Shown in pieces: positions 19,401-30,900 of a DNA stretch of 64,000 bases. Source of the stretch: Kappaphycus alvarezii (lineage: Eukaryota > Rhodophyta > Florideophyceae > Gigartinales > Solieriaceae); contig NADL03000599.1 in the NCBI GenBank assembly GCA_002205965.3, forward strand, positions 1,116,001 through 1,180,000. The letters run 5' to 3'. Below the pieces are notes generated by a model that did not search any database, was not told the origin of the DNA, and saw only the letters and a list, made by a program, of their open reading frames with translations. The first letter of the stretch is position 1; every line of letters begins with the position of its first letter. The position numbers and the translations under genes were made by a program.

Positions 19401-20740
19401 TTGCATTGAAAATGTGGAGCATGGTATGCTTCTGCAAAGAATCCACCTGCTAACGGGATGAAGACCTCTCCTTTTCCAACAAGAACGGAAACTTCAGATG
19501 CGGCCTGAACATCTTGCTTTTCAATGCGCTCATAGGATCTGAATGATTTTCTTGAATGGAAGAAGTGATGTGAACCACCAGAATCAATCAATGCTTCAGA
19601 AGATTTTCCATCCCCACATTTTGCTACAGTGCTCTTGTACTTGACCTTGGCCATAAATCCATACGGTTTACTCGAGTTTGATCCTTGGTTATTTCCATTG
19701 TAATCTTGTCCACGATATTGATGCGGAGGGTGCTGATCTGGGACCAGAACAGGTTGGGCGGAAGGTCCAGGTGCCCGATTTGAGCCATTGTAACTGCCTG
19801 AAAATTGTTGATTGTTATCCCATGAATGGTTTGCAAAATTCGGAGTTGGAGGAAAAGCTTGATTACCATGTTGGGGAAAGTAAAATTTTCCGCCACGACC
19901 GCGACTACCGCGAAAGTATCCTCGCCCCAATCCACGACCTCTTCCGCGACCACGTCCCCGAGATGTACCTAGCTTGTCTGCGCGAAAATAACATTCCTTG
20001 GAACGGTGTCCTGGCTTCCCACAAACCCAACAAACGTCTGAACTCGAGGATCCATTGCTCTTGTTGATTCTTGCTTCTAAAAATCTTTCTCCTCTTCCTT
20101 TGAGCGCTTTGCCAGCAGCAGAAGCTTTTGGAACGCTGATACCATCAGTATCAGAGTGCTTCGACTTCTTTCTTGAAATCTCAGTGGCGATTGCCGTAAG
20201 AATTTCTTCATAAGACAGCTTGCTTGAGATCATAGCGATAGGTGAAAAGTGCTCGGGTAAGGTACGAATAAGTTTAGATGCCTTCTCTTCATTCGGCACA
20301 GCCTTGTCAAACGAAGCAAGCTTTCCAAGGATTTCATGAAACTTGTTGAGATGTTCTTCCCAACTGGATTCTTCCTTGTAATTCAATGCTTCCAGATCTT
20401 GAAGAAGATTGATCACCGTTTGCTCGTTTGAAGCGGTGTAGAGACGGCTTAGTGCATTCCATAGATCTTGCGCTGTTCGATCATCATCATCGATGATGGT
20501 ACTTGTCTGAGCCATGGGTCCATTTGCGAGTGTCAGAACTATTGCAGACTTCGCTCTGATGTTGGCCTTATTCCATCGAGACATCTGCGTGGCCGTTGCA
20601 TCGTTCGGTCTTGGCTTTAAACCGAGAAGTTCGATATCGTCTCGTTGAATGTACGCCTTTAGTCGGCGGCGCCAAGGGATGAAATCTTTGGCTCCAGTTA
20701 AGCGAGGCAGTTTGCCAAGGGACTCACCATCACTCGCCAT
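16433..20740 (-). CDS. Copia gag-pol polyprotein, intact
   Basis: 1435 aa in one frame from the ATG at 20740. Order: gag of the UBN2 type (1-210), CCHC knuckle CWVCGKPGHRSKEC (about 237-250), an RG-rich stretch (about 260-285), aspartic protease with LIDSGGSHHFF (about 384), and the integrase zinc site (WHSRTGHPH ... CIPCAIAK, about 548-587). The integrase core follows with HVDISGK, LDGAGE and NGVAERFMKEL (about 612, 676 and 711). The reverse transcriptase has SMYGLRQAGR and VVIVDDMAFVS (about 1050-1100). The RNase H region has VDSDWAGD, SSAEAEYVAL and SDNTAAVSIAE (about 1300-1410). All catalytic residues I can check are present. The order protease-integrase-RT-RNase H is diagnostic of Ty1/copia. 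There is no separate gag ORF or frameshift signal. Confidence 0.97.
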   Translation of the reverse strand: MASDGESLGKLPRLTGAKDFIPWRRRLKAYIQRDDIELLGLKPRPNDATATQMSRWNKANIRAKSAIVLTLANGPMAQTSTIIDDDDRTAQDLWNALSRLYTASNEQTVINLLQDLEALNYKEESSWEEHLNKFHEILGKLASFDKAVPNEEKASKLIRTLPEHFSPIAMISSKLSYEEILTAIATEISRKKSKHSDTDGISVPKASAAGKALKGRGERFLEARINKSNGSSSSDVCWVCGKPGHRSKECYFRADKLGTSRGRGRGRGRGLGRGYFRGSRGRGGKFYFPQHGNQAFPPTPNFANHSWDNNQQFSGSYNGSNRAPGPSAQPVLVPDQHPPHQYRGQDYNGNNQGSNSSKPYGFMAKVKYKSTVAKCGDGKSSEALIDSGGSHHFFHSRKSFRSYERIEKQDVQAASEVSVLVGKGEVFIPLAGGFFAEAYHAPHFQCNILSVGVLTKFLNVLFTMDPPAREDVSSCVISLRKSTAPTKIVEIDDDGLYRLPIPPDEENQVQNPQSAQVFHMETTSVDQVCFQCLNSVRTKTQRELALEWHSRTGHPHPGRYMRLSNTFEDVPKFPKRLLEDILCIPCAIAKVQRRPILPSMRRTLYPLEIVHVDISGKMPQPSLGSSHYSVGFVDDRTAKTDVYFIKKKSDLFPALTYYKERSENVTGFKVINIRLDGAGENLSGTVQNFALSNGIRLEASPPNAPQSNGVAERFMKELGARARVLLFDAKLGDQLWAEAMSHGNWLRNRLPSERINGNIPILLWDSRTRIDFKNLPIFGQPGFAFLYQSPTRQNRKLSARAAHGNFVGLESEQTLYRIYIPERKSIIVTRAQDFRFCSEDQLPGVSSLLDGISRQNTLQHEEGFNDGLLEDLLARAFSIYRIPLRKCLPWATASRKRNPDSRLPTSFALAILDPLWCEAIDREYKALRTRGTWEYVLRDSSMHVIPYTWVFRLKPCDTSGKTHLHRARCVARGDMQMPGIDFDPDSLYSPVASKEAIRMLFAISAALGLIVEGGDVSSAYLYGKIDAIVYMEQPTDSSGKQERPGFVCRLLKSMYGLRQAGRIWGSLFAVTILKWGFKQSLIDVRVFYKLCGKEFIILVVIVDDMAFVSNSKPLLEHFKERLCKEFDVKLFGELKSFLGWEIHQGIEGTKVCQKRYIDELLERHGLYEANGAWTPLPEEADITSAHENDTMLSKRDHSIYRATIGELLHLAVCTRPDISYAVNALARQVHSPTVRHASLVKRLLRYISGTRQLGILFPRRTKNLATAANGFNIRAFVDSDWAGDQECRKSTTGFIITINDASVAWKSQRQTIVALSSAEAEYVALSSCVKELTWVRRLALEMSYARPYFDEMPNLTTPVYSDNTAAVSIAEKDQVSAKSKHIDVKYHHVRDHIKSGAAKIVHISSADQPADILTKSVDRRTLEKHRKICCVRSSK

Positions 20741-20820
20741 TTGGATGATTCAAGGGGTAGTGGCAATAATGGAAACTAGTTTTGGAAGGGTCTGATTGTT
20801 TTGGAAAAGTTAAACTCGTT

Positions 20821-20832
20821 GCGATGCTACCA
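20821..20832 (-). promoter_or_regulatory. Primer-binding site of the copia element
   Basis: On the minus strand TGGTAGCATCGC directly follows the 5' LTR. It is the same 12-mer as at 7779-7790 and consistent with priming by an initiator-type tRNA-Met. Confidence 0.82.
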
Positions 20833-21075
20833 TAAAGATGAGAAAGGGTCGGAGCCTTCCTTCCCCAGGACTCCGGTGGCGAGGACGCCACTCCCTTTAT
20901 TTTATATGCTCCCCGAGCTCACCCGACGGCGGGTCGGTAGCCCTCAGGGAATGCATCCCATGTCATGCTGACACTAGGGCTAATGTAATTACTGGTCCCT
21001 CCAGCCGGACCCGGCTTTGCCCCTCTGTGGGCACATTTCAGTACAGCTAGCGGCGCACACAAGTGGTCTCTATCA
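20833..21075 (-). repeat. 5' LTR of the copia element
   Basis: 243 bp, with no difference seen from 15628-15870. It is followed by the duplicated GTACA at 21076-21080. Confidence 0.93.
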
Positions 21076-21080
21076 GTACA

Positions 21081-24000
21081 TACAGTATGATGAGGAAATG
21101 GTATGGGTGTTTTACTCTTGGAGGTTTATTCCATTCTAGTATTGCGCAGTATTAAAGTGAGTACTAATCGTTTAAAATTTTTCGGGGGGTGATCGTAGTA
21201 CAGTGTATGTAGTCCACACTTTATCAGTGCAGAGGATGATACAGTTACTTGCAAGCTATAGAGGCTCCCGACTCGTGCATCGTAACCACGCAGAGGACTC
21301 CATAGCTCCCCGAGAGCATCCTGCCGAGGTCAGAAGCACTGGCTCATCACAAAATATCTTACAGCGTCGTCACGGATCCGTAACGCGTAGGTCACCCCGC
21401 TAAATCAGGAGATAAGGATCTCTACGAATGACACGCTTAATAGCGAATTCGGGGAAAATTCTGATTGCTTTACTGCCTGTAGAAACCAATGACTGTTTCC
21501 AGAGAGAGGGAAGGCATACCTACAGCACTCACGAAGAACGTGCAGGAAAGCGCTCTCTCTCGTAAGAATGGCGTAAGGCCGATCGTCAGACAGGCTGCAT
21601 TGGGCCGTATTGGAAATGGCAAATTGTGCCGCGCCGATATACGGGTAAGTGGGGCGGGTTTACTGCTCGTGGTGTGCAAGTTGGGGTTCTGTGAACTTGC
21701 GTTCAAACCAGGATTCTGGATCCACACTGCGAATAAGGGAGCAGTTCTACCAACTAAACAGTAGCTGGTGTAGCCAAGTCGACAAGCCGGCGATGTCAGA
21801 GGTGACCATCAACGTGCGTGTTGTTGAAGTAGAATGGCGCTTTCCTGCGGAATTGGTCTCGGACTCGGTTGGTGATCGATCGTGCCAATTTCTTAATTGT
21901 GGGAACGTACCAAGGTACCTGGACGAGCCTTTCCCTGCCAGGTAACGCAAAGATGTAGGGGTGGGGGAAATTAGGGTGCTTTACTGATTAGGGATGCAGG
22001 ACAGCTATTTTCCGAAGATTAGGAGGGGGCAGGTCTGTGTATTACAGAGTGTGAAAATGAGGCCAAGTCATGAGGTAGTGCATATAGTATTGTGAGCTCC
22101 CTATTGTTCACTATATGATCTGCCAAGCTGTATGCCAAAAATCGATTGCTTGGCATGTTTTATACAGTACAACAGTGTGTTCCAATGCAATGACATGATG
22201 ATATGTTAATGAAGATACCGCTTCGCAGGACCACAGCATGCGCGCAGATACCTGAAAGACACGAAGGAAACACGCGCGGTTCATTTATTGTAACAGATAA
22301 TCTGGCTGATGCTCAGTCACCTTGTGTGGTAGTTTGCATGTACGTGAATTTTTGTGGCAGGGGCTGATGACAGTTGTGGCCTACTTGAAACATCCGGTTG
22401 GATATTAATCGAATAGCGGACCACTCATTGTACCACACAGACAAAGGTTGATCTAATGATGTTACTTCACTCTTTCAACAAGTAAAGGGGAGGCCGCTGA
22501 AAGACTAGCCAGCGAATACTATGTTGCGAGTATCACGATCAGGTTTTATGAATTGACATCGTGCACCAACTTACTGCGTAAACTTACGTTTTCTAGTATG
22601 CTTCAGAGGATTAAAGGGAACGACGATGACTGAGGTTGTCTGCGAGTCTCGACCTCCAGGAGCATAGTTTCAGTATACTTCCCTGCTGTTCTCTCTTTTT
22701 GTACATCTTTCCGTCTGTTGAAAGGTCGCAGTAAGAGCTCACATCTGCATGCTTATTCGTCACCAAGACTGCAAGAGGACATGCGCAATAAAAATTCCCA
22801 GTGGACAGGGAAGTATTGAGTTGCTCAGTACCATTTTAAGTCTCTAATTGATATTAACCTATGACATGTTCAGGTTTAACACGAATACCTCTTCGAGATA
22901 AATATGTTGCCAGAATAAAATCATTCCATACTCTTGGCCTTAATTAGAAATCCTTCCCGATTTTCTCAGGTAATCACCAGAAATTTTTTATTCTGCAATG
23001 AGAAACAGGAATTGAGGGTTGTTTTAATTTTGAAAGATACCGCGACTGCTCCCAAGGTGAGTCATCTCTTAGTAGCCCAAGATCTCCTTTTGCTCCAAAA
23101 GGCATTTATTCCCAAGATGAGATGAGAGATTCCCATCCTGGTGAGCATTACAGCCAGAGGAAGTTTAAGAAAAGTTTCTTCACAATTGACGACAAATTTC
23201 TCTCGAAAGTGGAATGAGTTCTCGCAGAAAAATTATATAGGGCGCAACTTTTTCAATATTAGGATCTCTTAGTAGGACTTCGCTTTAATTCACATGCCTT
23301 ATTCATATCTTTTGTAAAGAAGGAAAGAACTGTAACCACTACTTTCTTAATAATGAATCTCATCAAATCGCCATACACTTATTACATGGTGTGAAAGACG
23401 ATTTTTTTCTCTTAGAAGTATTGAACAAAAAATCGATTTTTGAATTCCAGCTGTTTATTAGAGTTCTTCGAAATATGCACAGATCCGCATATTTATATCT
23501 ATGCTGGTTTCAAAATAATATTTCTTCGTCGTGATTTAAAGTATTTCGGTTGAGAATTTCTCTGATTTTTTTCGGTTACGTTTTATAAGGTTAATTTAAC
23601 GCGATGATTGCGAAATTTTATGTTGGAGCTACGGCTATTTTCTTATTTTTATGCTTTTTTGCTTGAATCCCTGTTGATTGATTGGTTACTTAAAAATATG
23701 ATGGATCAAATGTCGTTTTTCTTAGTTTCTGTCACAGAAATTTCCTATAGATACATTTGTTCGATATTCAAGCTCGAGAACCTCGGTTAGTAGTTATAAT
23801 TTTACGACCGTATCAGAAAAGGACCATATAAAATAATAAACGTAGAAAATTGTTCTAAGATTCTGTAGAAAAAATAGATGTGCGAAATTACAGTGTCCTG
23901 AAGAGGTACTCTCCAAATTTATTTGTCGCCAAGGTGTGGTCCTAAAAGATGACGTAGAATAAGGCCCATACATCTCGGTCACAGAAATGCACTGAAAGGT

Positions 24001-25050
24001 ACCAAAATGCAGTCCCATGTTATGACTTGCAATACGGGCAATATACTGCGGAGTTAGTGACAATAGTACAGCTCCTTGTAACAACTGAGAACATAGTACA
24101 CCCTCCTTTGGATCTGTTTATTTTTCACACGGAATTCATACGATTTAGTATCGGTTTATTTAGTAATTAACGTTCAATATGTGTTAGACTCGGAAATTTC
24201 ATAAAAGCATGCCTCCTTTAGCTCTTTTTGAGCTCTATTTACTGATTAAATTTCTTTAAAGTCGTCTTGGTTAGGTATATCATGTACCGTAAAATTAGAA
24301 AGCAGCAGCCATCCGTTTTAACCCCGGTTGGCGACTTTTTGAAGCATCTTACTCTATAAAAATCAAGCCCTTTAAAAGGATAAATAAAGCCTCATATTTG
24401 AGTGGAAAAATATTTTCCATATTTCCATTAAAATTTTTTTGTTATGAAGATCATTTTTGCTCCGTAAAATGTCAAAATTTTCATTTATCTTAATATGGTC
24501 ACTTATTTTGAATTTTTTTGCAAAGCGGCGCCTCTGGGTCATTTGGAGCAATCATTAGGTGATAAATTTGAATTTAATGACCATTGAACTCTTTCTTTTG
24601 TTCCATCAGTTCTGAAAAGTGCAATGACCTGACTGAATTTCGGGCCGTAATTGCAAAAACGAGTTTATTCTACGCGATGCATTCAAGGCCTGCATCAGTG
24701 TCAACATAACTGAAAGCATGATAATAACATCTCGTTTTCATGTTAAAGGATGTTCAGCTCTCAAAATTTTAATATTAATGGAGAAAGGAGTGTTGGCTTT
24801 TTATAGGCAAGGAATGGCTGCTTTTAACTTTTGAAATTTTCGGTTGGAAAAAGGAGAAGCAGTATAGTAATTTTAGCCAAGACGAATTATAACACGGGCT
24901 CGCATTGGTAGGTTCCTTATTCAGATTCCCATCATAATAGAAAGCCCAAATGCCAAAATAACGTAGTCCATATTTAGTTTACACCTTTTACGTTCAATTA
25001 TTCGGACTCACTGAAGTGAAAATCATACACACACACCATTAGTGACAGCG
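21081..25050. other. Gene-poor region, AT-rich from about 22.8 kb
   Basis: No gene supported. A 91-codon plus-strand frame at 21489-21764 and the overlapping frames around it have no recognisable motif. From about 22800 to 25000 the sequence becomes AT-rich with frequent stops in all frames, as in old transposon debris. Confidence 0.5.
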
Positions 25051-25679
25051 TGTTCGCTGTCCATCTTTCTCTTTAAGCACTCTGCAATGCAGTAGCACAG
25101 TCCGCCGATGGCGAGGAGAAGTTTAGTGGGGGTAAAGCGGGGGTAATTACTTGGACGGCCGGACAGTATAATTGTCCTCCGGGTTGTAATTCCGGATTTG
25201 GATCCGCAGAATGCTGGAACCTTGAGAATAATCGATTCAGAAAGACCGAAGACATCAGGGGTGCAGGATTGGACAACAAGAGATGTAGTAGTGGATCAAC
25301 AGTGCTGAGCATTTCCTTTGGAGATAAAGTTGTTGTCACCAACGACAACCTTGAAGTTCCTATTTGCATATAGACGCCGGAGTCTGCGGCTCCAGTTGTG
25401 AGTGAATGGCACAAACGAACAATGAAAGGGGTAGTATAATATAGGATCGAGAGGGGGAAATAGAAGGGAAACTCGGGAGGATAAACGTGTCTATAGCCAA
25501 ATTTGCACTTGGCAAGGTTGCTGCAAAGGCGAAAGTTGGGAGTCAAGTTCAGAGCCAACACCGGGGTTGCTGACCATTATGAGATCTCAGTGGCCAGTTA
25601 TGTATAAATAATAGTTGGCTAGGTTAGTGTTATCTAAAACGGCAAGGTAAGTAAAGTCACTGTCAGCCAAGTAATAGAG
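25051..25679 (+). repeat. Dispersed repeat, copy 1 (solo-LTR-like)
   Basis: About 629 bp beginning TGTTCGCTGT, homologous along its length to 50818-51449 in the same orientation. Conserved blocks include GTAGCACAGTCCGCCGAT, AGATTGGACAACAAGAGAT and TATAGACGCCGGAGTCTG. A TATAAATA lies near the right end in both. Size and TATA box fit an LTR, but no internal region, primer site or target duplication was found. The 162-codon minus-strand frame here is not conserved in the other copy and is probably accidental. Confidence 0.75.
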
Positions 25680-26339
25680 ATCCAAGTTAGAGATGGGGAA
25701 TTTCGACATTTGGCCCAATAGATGTCTCTCTCTTGCGAAAATGTCAGAACCAAGTTGGAGGCCGAGTGGTCCGGACTGCCCCCCTCAGGCCCACTAAGGT
25801 GAATTACAATACCAAAACCAATGGTTGTCGACAATCGAAAAATTACCCTTACTTTATAGTACCTGCCGGTAGCAGTGCACCAGCATGAACAAAAATTGGA
25901 TCATAAAAAGATCACTAAAATAGTGAGCTTACGCATAAAGAAATTCTCAAATAATTTTTTACTCTTCACTAGCCCCAATTACCCTTTAGAATAGTGACAA
26001 CTATTTCTCATGCGCGCACCAGATTTTTTTACGCCAACGACCCAGGAAAGTTAAAGATGAGTGTTAATGTAGTGCTCATACTCTAATTCTATGACCACTG
26101 TTATGTTTCTCATGCCGATGCTGTATACAGGAAACATACGGAGACGGAAACGACAAAAAATGTTCTGGATAACCAAGGGTTGTCTAAATGACCTTGTGCG
26201 ACAAAACTGCATGGGATAGCTTTGCAACTGAAAAGCAGTTCTCATGCTTATATACAGGTGACGTGTCATTGTAAATCGCAGGCTATACAGCTTTAAATAT
26301 ACGGCTACACTTATTTTACCAGCAAAAAAGCTATATCTC
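25680..26339. other. Intergenic, no gene recognised
   Basis: No motif or conserved frame seen; moderately AT-rich. Confidence 0.5.
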
Positions 26340-27305
26340 TCCAAAAGGATGTTGGGAACATGCTTCGTCGCAGCAACAGGATCAGCTGGTCCAATTTTAC
26401 TTTAAACTTCCAAGTATTTTCCAACTGAGATTTCCTCAGTCTCTTCCGCTTCGCTAAAAGCGGTATACCTAAAGTTAGGGCTGTAATTGGATGGCCAGCT
26501 ACTCTGACGGCAACCAAACGGAATCGATACGCAGCTGACCTAGCCGTAGTATTCTTTGGCATACTACGGAGACTTGAAAAACCTCCGAGATGGTTAGAAC
26601 CTGAGATTATATTCGACAAGCACTCTTTACAGTGATTGGAGGTTTTATTAGAAGCTTATGTGTGTTTTTTGACCGTGAGAAGTAGTTTGCTAACAGGCAG
26701 ACTTACTCAACAGTTCATTGAGCAGTGTGATCCATCGTATACGGAATTTATACTATGGAAACTGAATGGAATAACCAATTGCGTTAGATTCATAAACGGA
26801 ACAGTCATTGGAATAGCGTGTCCCAGTGAGTCCAACATGACTCAACTTTTTGCATACAGCGGACACAAACGCAAGCACTCCCTTAAGTTTCAAACTGTCA
26901 CGGTCCCAGGTGGCATGTTAATGCACGCATTTGGGCCTTTAGAAGGAAGAAGAAACGATTGGACACTTAGTTGTTGCAGTGAGCTCCAGAAACTCTACCG
27001 AAAGTGCACGATTGCGGTGCAGTCAAGTACTGTATAGATGGAGATAATGGTTACAATAGCATTGGTTTATGGACTTACTATATCAGGTAAGTTACTTATA
27101 ATCGTATCCGACTTCTTTTAATAGGGGCATGTAGAAGGGGAAGGTGACAATCAAGTGGCTCTTTAAAGAGGCCAAGGCCTATTTTTCTACATTAAACTTC
27201 AGACGCAAGATGGAGGTGTTGGAGTCTCATGCTGGGTCACTCTATATAGCGGCTATACTACTTACCAATGTTTCGCAATTGCATTTACTGCCAGCAGAAG
27301 TTTAA
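26340..27305 (+). pseudogene. PIF/Harbinger (HARBI1-like) transposase relic
   Basis: Fragments of one DDE_Tnp_4 transposase follow each other on the plus strand with stops and frame changes. An N-terminal helical part lies at about 26430-26630 (TKRNRYAADLAVVFFGILRR). Next comes the first catalytic region CVRFINGTVIGIACPS, then YSGHKRKHSLKFQTV and FGPLEGRRNDWTL (second Asp), all within 26636-27037. KYCIDGDNGYN follows in a shifted frame at about 27019. The C-terminal part is at 27148-27305 (IKWLFKEAKAYFSTLNFRRKMEV ... SLYIAAILLTN). Between the last two, 27087-27124 has GTAAGT...TTTAATAG and could be a 38-nt intron. Several breaks make it non-functional. Confidence 0.82.
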
Positions 27306-27412
27306 ATAATTTGGATTTCCTCCTCCAACGTTGGAGGAACACTTGTCGCTTTACGGGGAATACTGAACAAAATAGTCCTACTTCTATGATTCCTAACTAC
27401 TCATCTCTATCA

Positions 27413-27921
27413 TCATACGGAATTTGGAGGGTTCGAGCTCTTGGTTCTGCTTACGAGCTTCCCGGCGTTCATCCCCCTCTCGATACCTTTCCTCACCTCT
27501 ATTTCCATATTTTCCTTTTCAAAATTCATCTTTTGCTTTTCAAATTCTATTCTAGCGAGTTCGTCATCACAGATTTGTACCGCGGATTTCTCCATACCAG
27601 AGACTCCATCAAAGCGCTTTGCTTAGCCGGGACTTCCTTCACACTGCTACAGCGTTCGTCATCCCGATACGATGACTCCCTACTCGTTTCTTGTAGATCC
27701 CTCTCTATGCGCTCCATATCGTCATCAAATTACTTTGCCGCTCTATTCTCCGCACCTCGTCTTGCATACACATCATCTCTCGCTTTGCGACACATCATCA
27801 TCATTTCATCCATTTTACCAACCTCCCCTCCTCCACCCAATCGGAGCTGGTCCCGTTTATCGGACCTGTCGAATGAAGACTTGAAACGCTTGTAGCGATT
27901 CTGCATGCATTTTTCATTCAC
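27413..27921 (-). pseudogene. Coiled-coil ORF remnant, possibly the Harbinger accessory protein
   Basis: Reading leftward, charged sequence runs through frame changes: FKSSFDRSDKRDQLRLGGG near the start, then FDDDMERIERDLQETSRESS, then DDELARIEFEKQKMNFEKENMEIEV. The Glu/Lys heptad-like run is typical of the C-terminal half of Myb/SANT-type ORFs that accompany Harbinger transposases. The position, convergent with the transposase relic, also fits. No Myb domain itself is seen, so the link is an inference. Confidence 0.4.
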
Positions 27922-30900
27922 AGGAGCTTGCTGAAACGGGTTTTATTTTGCCCTCTCTGTAGCATCTTCAAATTTATTACTGGAATTCTCCGTATGTTGC
28001 GACATGAGCTTTAGCGGCATACACTTGTATTACAATAACCAAATCTTATACTGCCAAAAAACTTGTATGCCTCCATTCCTTATTATTTTTTGGTGCTATC
28101 TTAACAACTGTAACGTCATCATCCACTGTTTCCTGCACAGAAGATTGTAGAAAATGGGTTACAATGGTATGCGCAACAGATTGAGCTGATGGAACGGTCT
28201 GTGGGGGCACTGAAGGTCATCGTATGGGTGTAAAGACCATTTATGTGTGCAATGGAAGGAGTTAGCGGGGCTAAAAGGAAATGTTTGGAGGCATCGGTGG
28301 TGATGGGAGACATAGAACACCGTTTTGATGGGTGAGGTTTGAGGGTGACCGCAATGAGAGTGGATGGAGGTGACAGTAATTTTTGGGAATTCGAGATCGT
28401 CTTGATGAGTGGGGGTGGGGTTAAAGTGAATTTGCGGGGTTGTAAGATAGTTGTGATGGGAAAGTATGGGGGAATAAAGGTGATAAGTATGATTCGGGAG
28501 GTGATAGGCAAAGATTCGACTTTAGCGGGAAGAGGAACCTTCTGGAAGTTGGTTTTGAGCCAATTTTTATTTCTCACAGGTCGTGACTAATGGGGAGGAC
28601 ATGAGCCGTTTTTGTCACGAATCGAACTCATTCTGTGATTAAAATTGTAAAGTCAGTCATATTTGATTCTCATCAGCGTTTGCGCAAGGTCTCTAATCTT
28701 CTCTGTCAGTGGCAGTACAGTACGGGTGCCAATTGCACTACATCCAAATCAAGTATTGTTTGTGGAAACTTTATAAAATAAGTATTGTTAGTGGAGAATT
28801 TCCTATAAGTTGCCATAATGTGTTATAGATTCATGACTGGTGTGATATATAGTACTATTTCTACATGATAGATGATTTTTCTGTTTGCCTCGTATATTTT
28901 CTTCTCTTTTTTATCACTACCTTTTGAAATATATATTATTTTATATATTGCCGTAAATTTTTTCTTTTTTAAAATTGCAAATTTGAACCATTGGAAACGT
29001 CAAGGATCTACATTCGCTGTGAAATGTGCAACGAAACTACCTGAATTCGGTTAGAATCGTTCGGTGCAGAAGCCATTCGCGATATCTTAGACCAGTTCAG
29101 TTACGTTCTTTTTGAAAAGTGATTTTGGCTTCCCGTCATATTTTGTTACAGAGATTTATTGTGCATTTTTATTTGCCTTATGTTTTTCTCTAGCCTTCTT
29201 GTTTCAAATTTTGTCATGGATTCCTAGCCCAATTTTAGATATGTGCTTATTTTTGGAGCTAATTCAGCTTTACTACTTCAATTGCAGATTTTAGTTTTTA
29301 TTGCGAGGCTTTTCTTTCCATGAAAAAGGAATTTTGCACGATCTCTTTGGTGTTTTTTAACAATTGTTCGTTCGGTCTATACTTTTTCACAATTCCTTAA
29401 GTTTTATGGACTCGTGCTTGATTTTCATCAATTTCGATATTGCTCATTACTAATTTCTTGATTTTGCTTGGATTTGTGTCATTTTTGAAACGGTACGACA
29501 ACTTAAATTTCTCGAACCTCTGCAAAATATTTATAAATTGGAAATTTTCGATTATGTGATTCAGTTAGAACATCAGAAGTAGTATAAATATCATGGCGAA
29601 AAATGTTTTTCTATTTAGTGCCTCTTTTATTTGAGAAAATTGCGTGAATAGTTCATGAAGAGACATAGCTCAGAATATTCAAGCATTTGGGGTCAACCAA
29701 TTGTATGGAAGTGAAACTTACCGCCGCTATTTCGTTCTTCTCCAGTAGATTCAAATCCAGGCAAGTAAAGTAAGCCCAATATCTATCAAATTCCATAGCG
29801 AAGTGCCGAAGTCTCTCAGGCATTTACTTTCTTTATTCGGTGAAAAATTCAATCCATGCCTCAAAGTAAGTGAAGTGAAACGCTGCATCTCCATGTATCA
29901 CACGAGGGGACACGCCTTCGTTTCTTCATAGTTCTATCGGATCTCTATGTAATCTCTAAACACATTCCAGGGAGCACAGATAGATGTTTTCATGGTTCTT
30001 CGTCGCTATATACCACCTTAAAAGGAGTTATACGCTGCAGAAAAGCGTCTTTAAGTGGTATGAAATTTACATAGCTCATAAAATTAAAACATTTCTTCAA
30101 TTGCGGTCTTCTCGCAGTCCTTTTCAGAATTTTTCTTTTATTTATTTTGAAAAAAGACTGTAGAGGAGCAGTCTGAAGCAATTTCGTGTGCCTGCAAGAG
30201 TCTTTTAAAATGAGTAACAATATTTTCAAGTGACATGGCAGCTGGACGTCATTTTCAAATTGTGTAGTACGCTTTAGAGTGAATTTCTAGAGCAATTGAG
30301 GAAACTTTGGACAGGGCTATCGCTTTGTCGGTGATAATTGAATTATAATTTTTTCTGAGCCATGGTAATCAACCTACTCCAAACTGAACTAAATAAGTCG
30401 AGCGCTCACATGACAGGGCTGCTTCTCTTTTGGAGAAATGTAGAATGGCGTCAACAATTACCTGCTCTTTGTGTTGGTTTGGGGCTGTTCTGCATTCCAT
30501 CTGCCTAAAGGCAAGTATGCATCGATTCAGCAAGCGGTGCCAGTGCGAATTGGTTACGTTACGTGCTGTCGCTGATTTTTACATTGGAAAGTTAGTCTGC
30601 TGGTAATGTATATTGGCAAGGCAGTATGGGATAGATCGGATATATTTTCCAAGAGTAAAACACCCAAACCTTTTCCCCCGCAAGGCAGAGTAGCCTTTGA
30701 CAGTTTCTGTTATTTTTTTGTAGCAACTACAAGCTTTGGAACCATTGCGGGTAGCGTTGCATATTGAAGAGTCTGTTTCTCTCTGACGATAAAGCATCAG
30801 CATTGCCAACGAATAAGTTCAACCTTGTGCTGCAGCCTACGAGTAGGGTATTGATAGAAAAAAGTTAGTAAGTTCAAACCCGGCGCCGAAAGTCTGATGA

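Larger units (their letters stand above)
15628..21075 (-). mobile_element. Complete Ty1/copia LTR retrotransposon
   Basis: 5448 bp in minus orientation: 5' LTR 20833-21075, primer site 20832-20821, gag-pol 20740-16433, purine tract 15879-15871 (GAGGAGGGG), 3' LTR 15628-15870. The LTRs are 243 bp each and I see no difference between them. The flanks carry a 5-bp duplication GTACA. An intact 1435-codon gene, matching LTRs and clean duplications all indicate a recent insertion that could still be mobile. Confidence 0.96.

Noticed and set aside
15633-21050. Two identical 70-codon ORFs at 15633-15845 and 20838-21050
   Set aside because: Both lie inside the copia LTRs on the strand opposite to the element, so they are repeat copies and not genes.
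21489-21764. 91-codon ORF right of the copia element
   Set aside because: Low-information sequence with similarly long frames on the opposite strand and no family motif.
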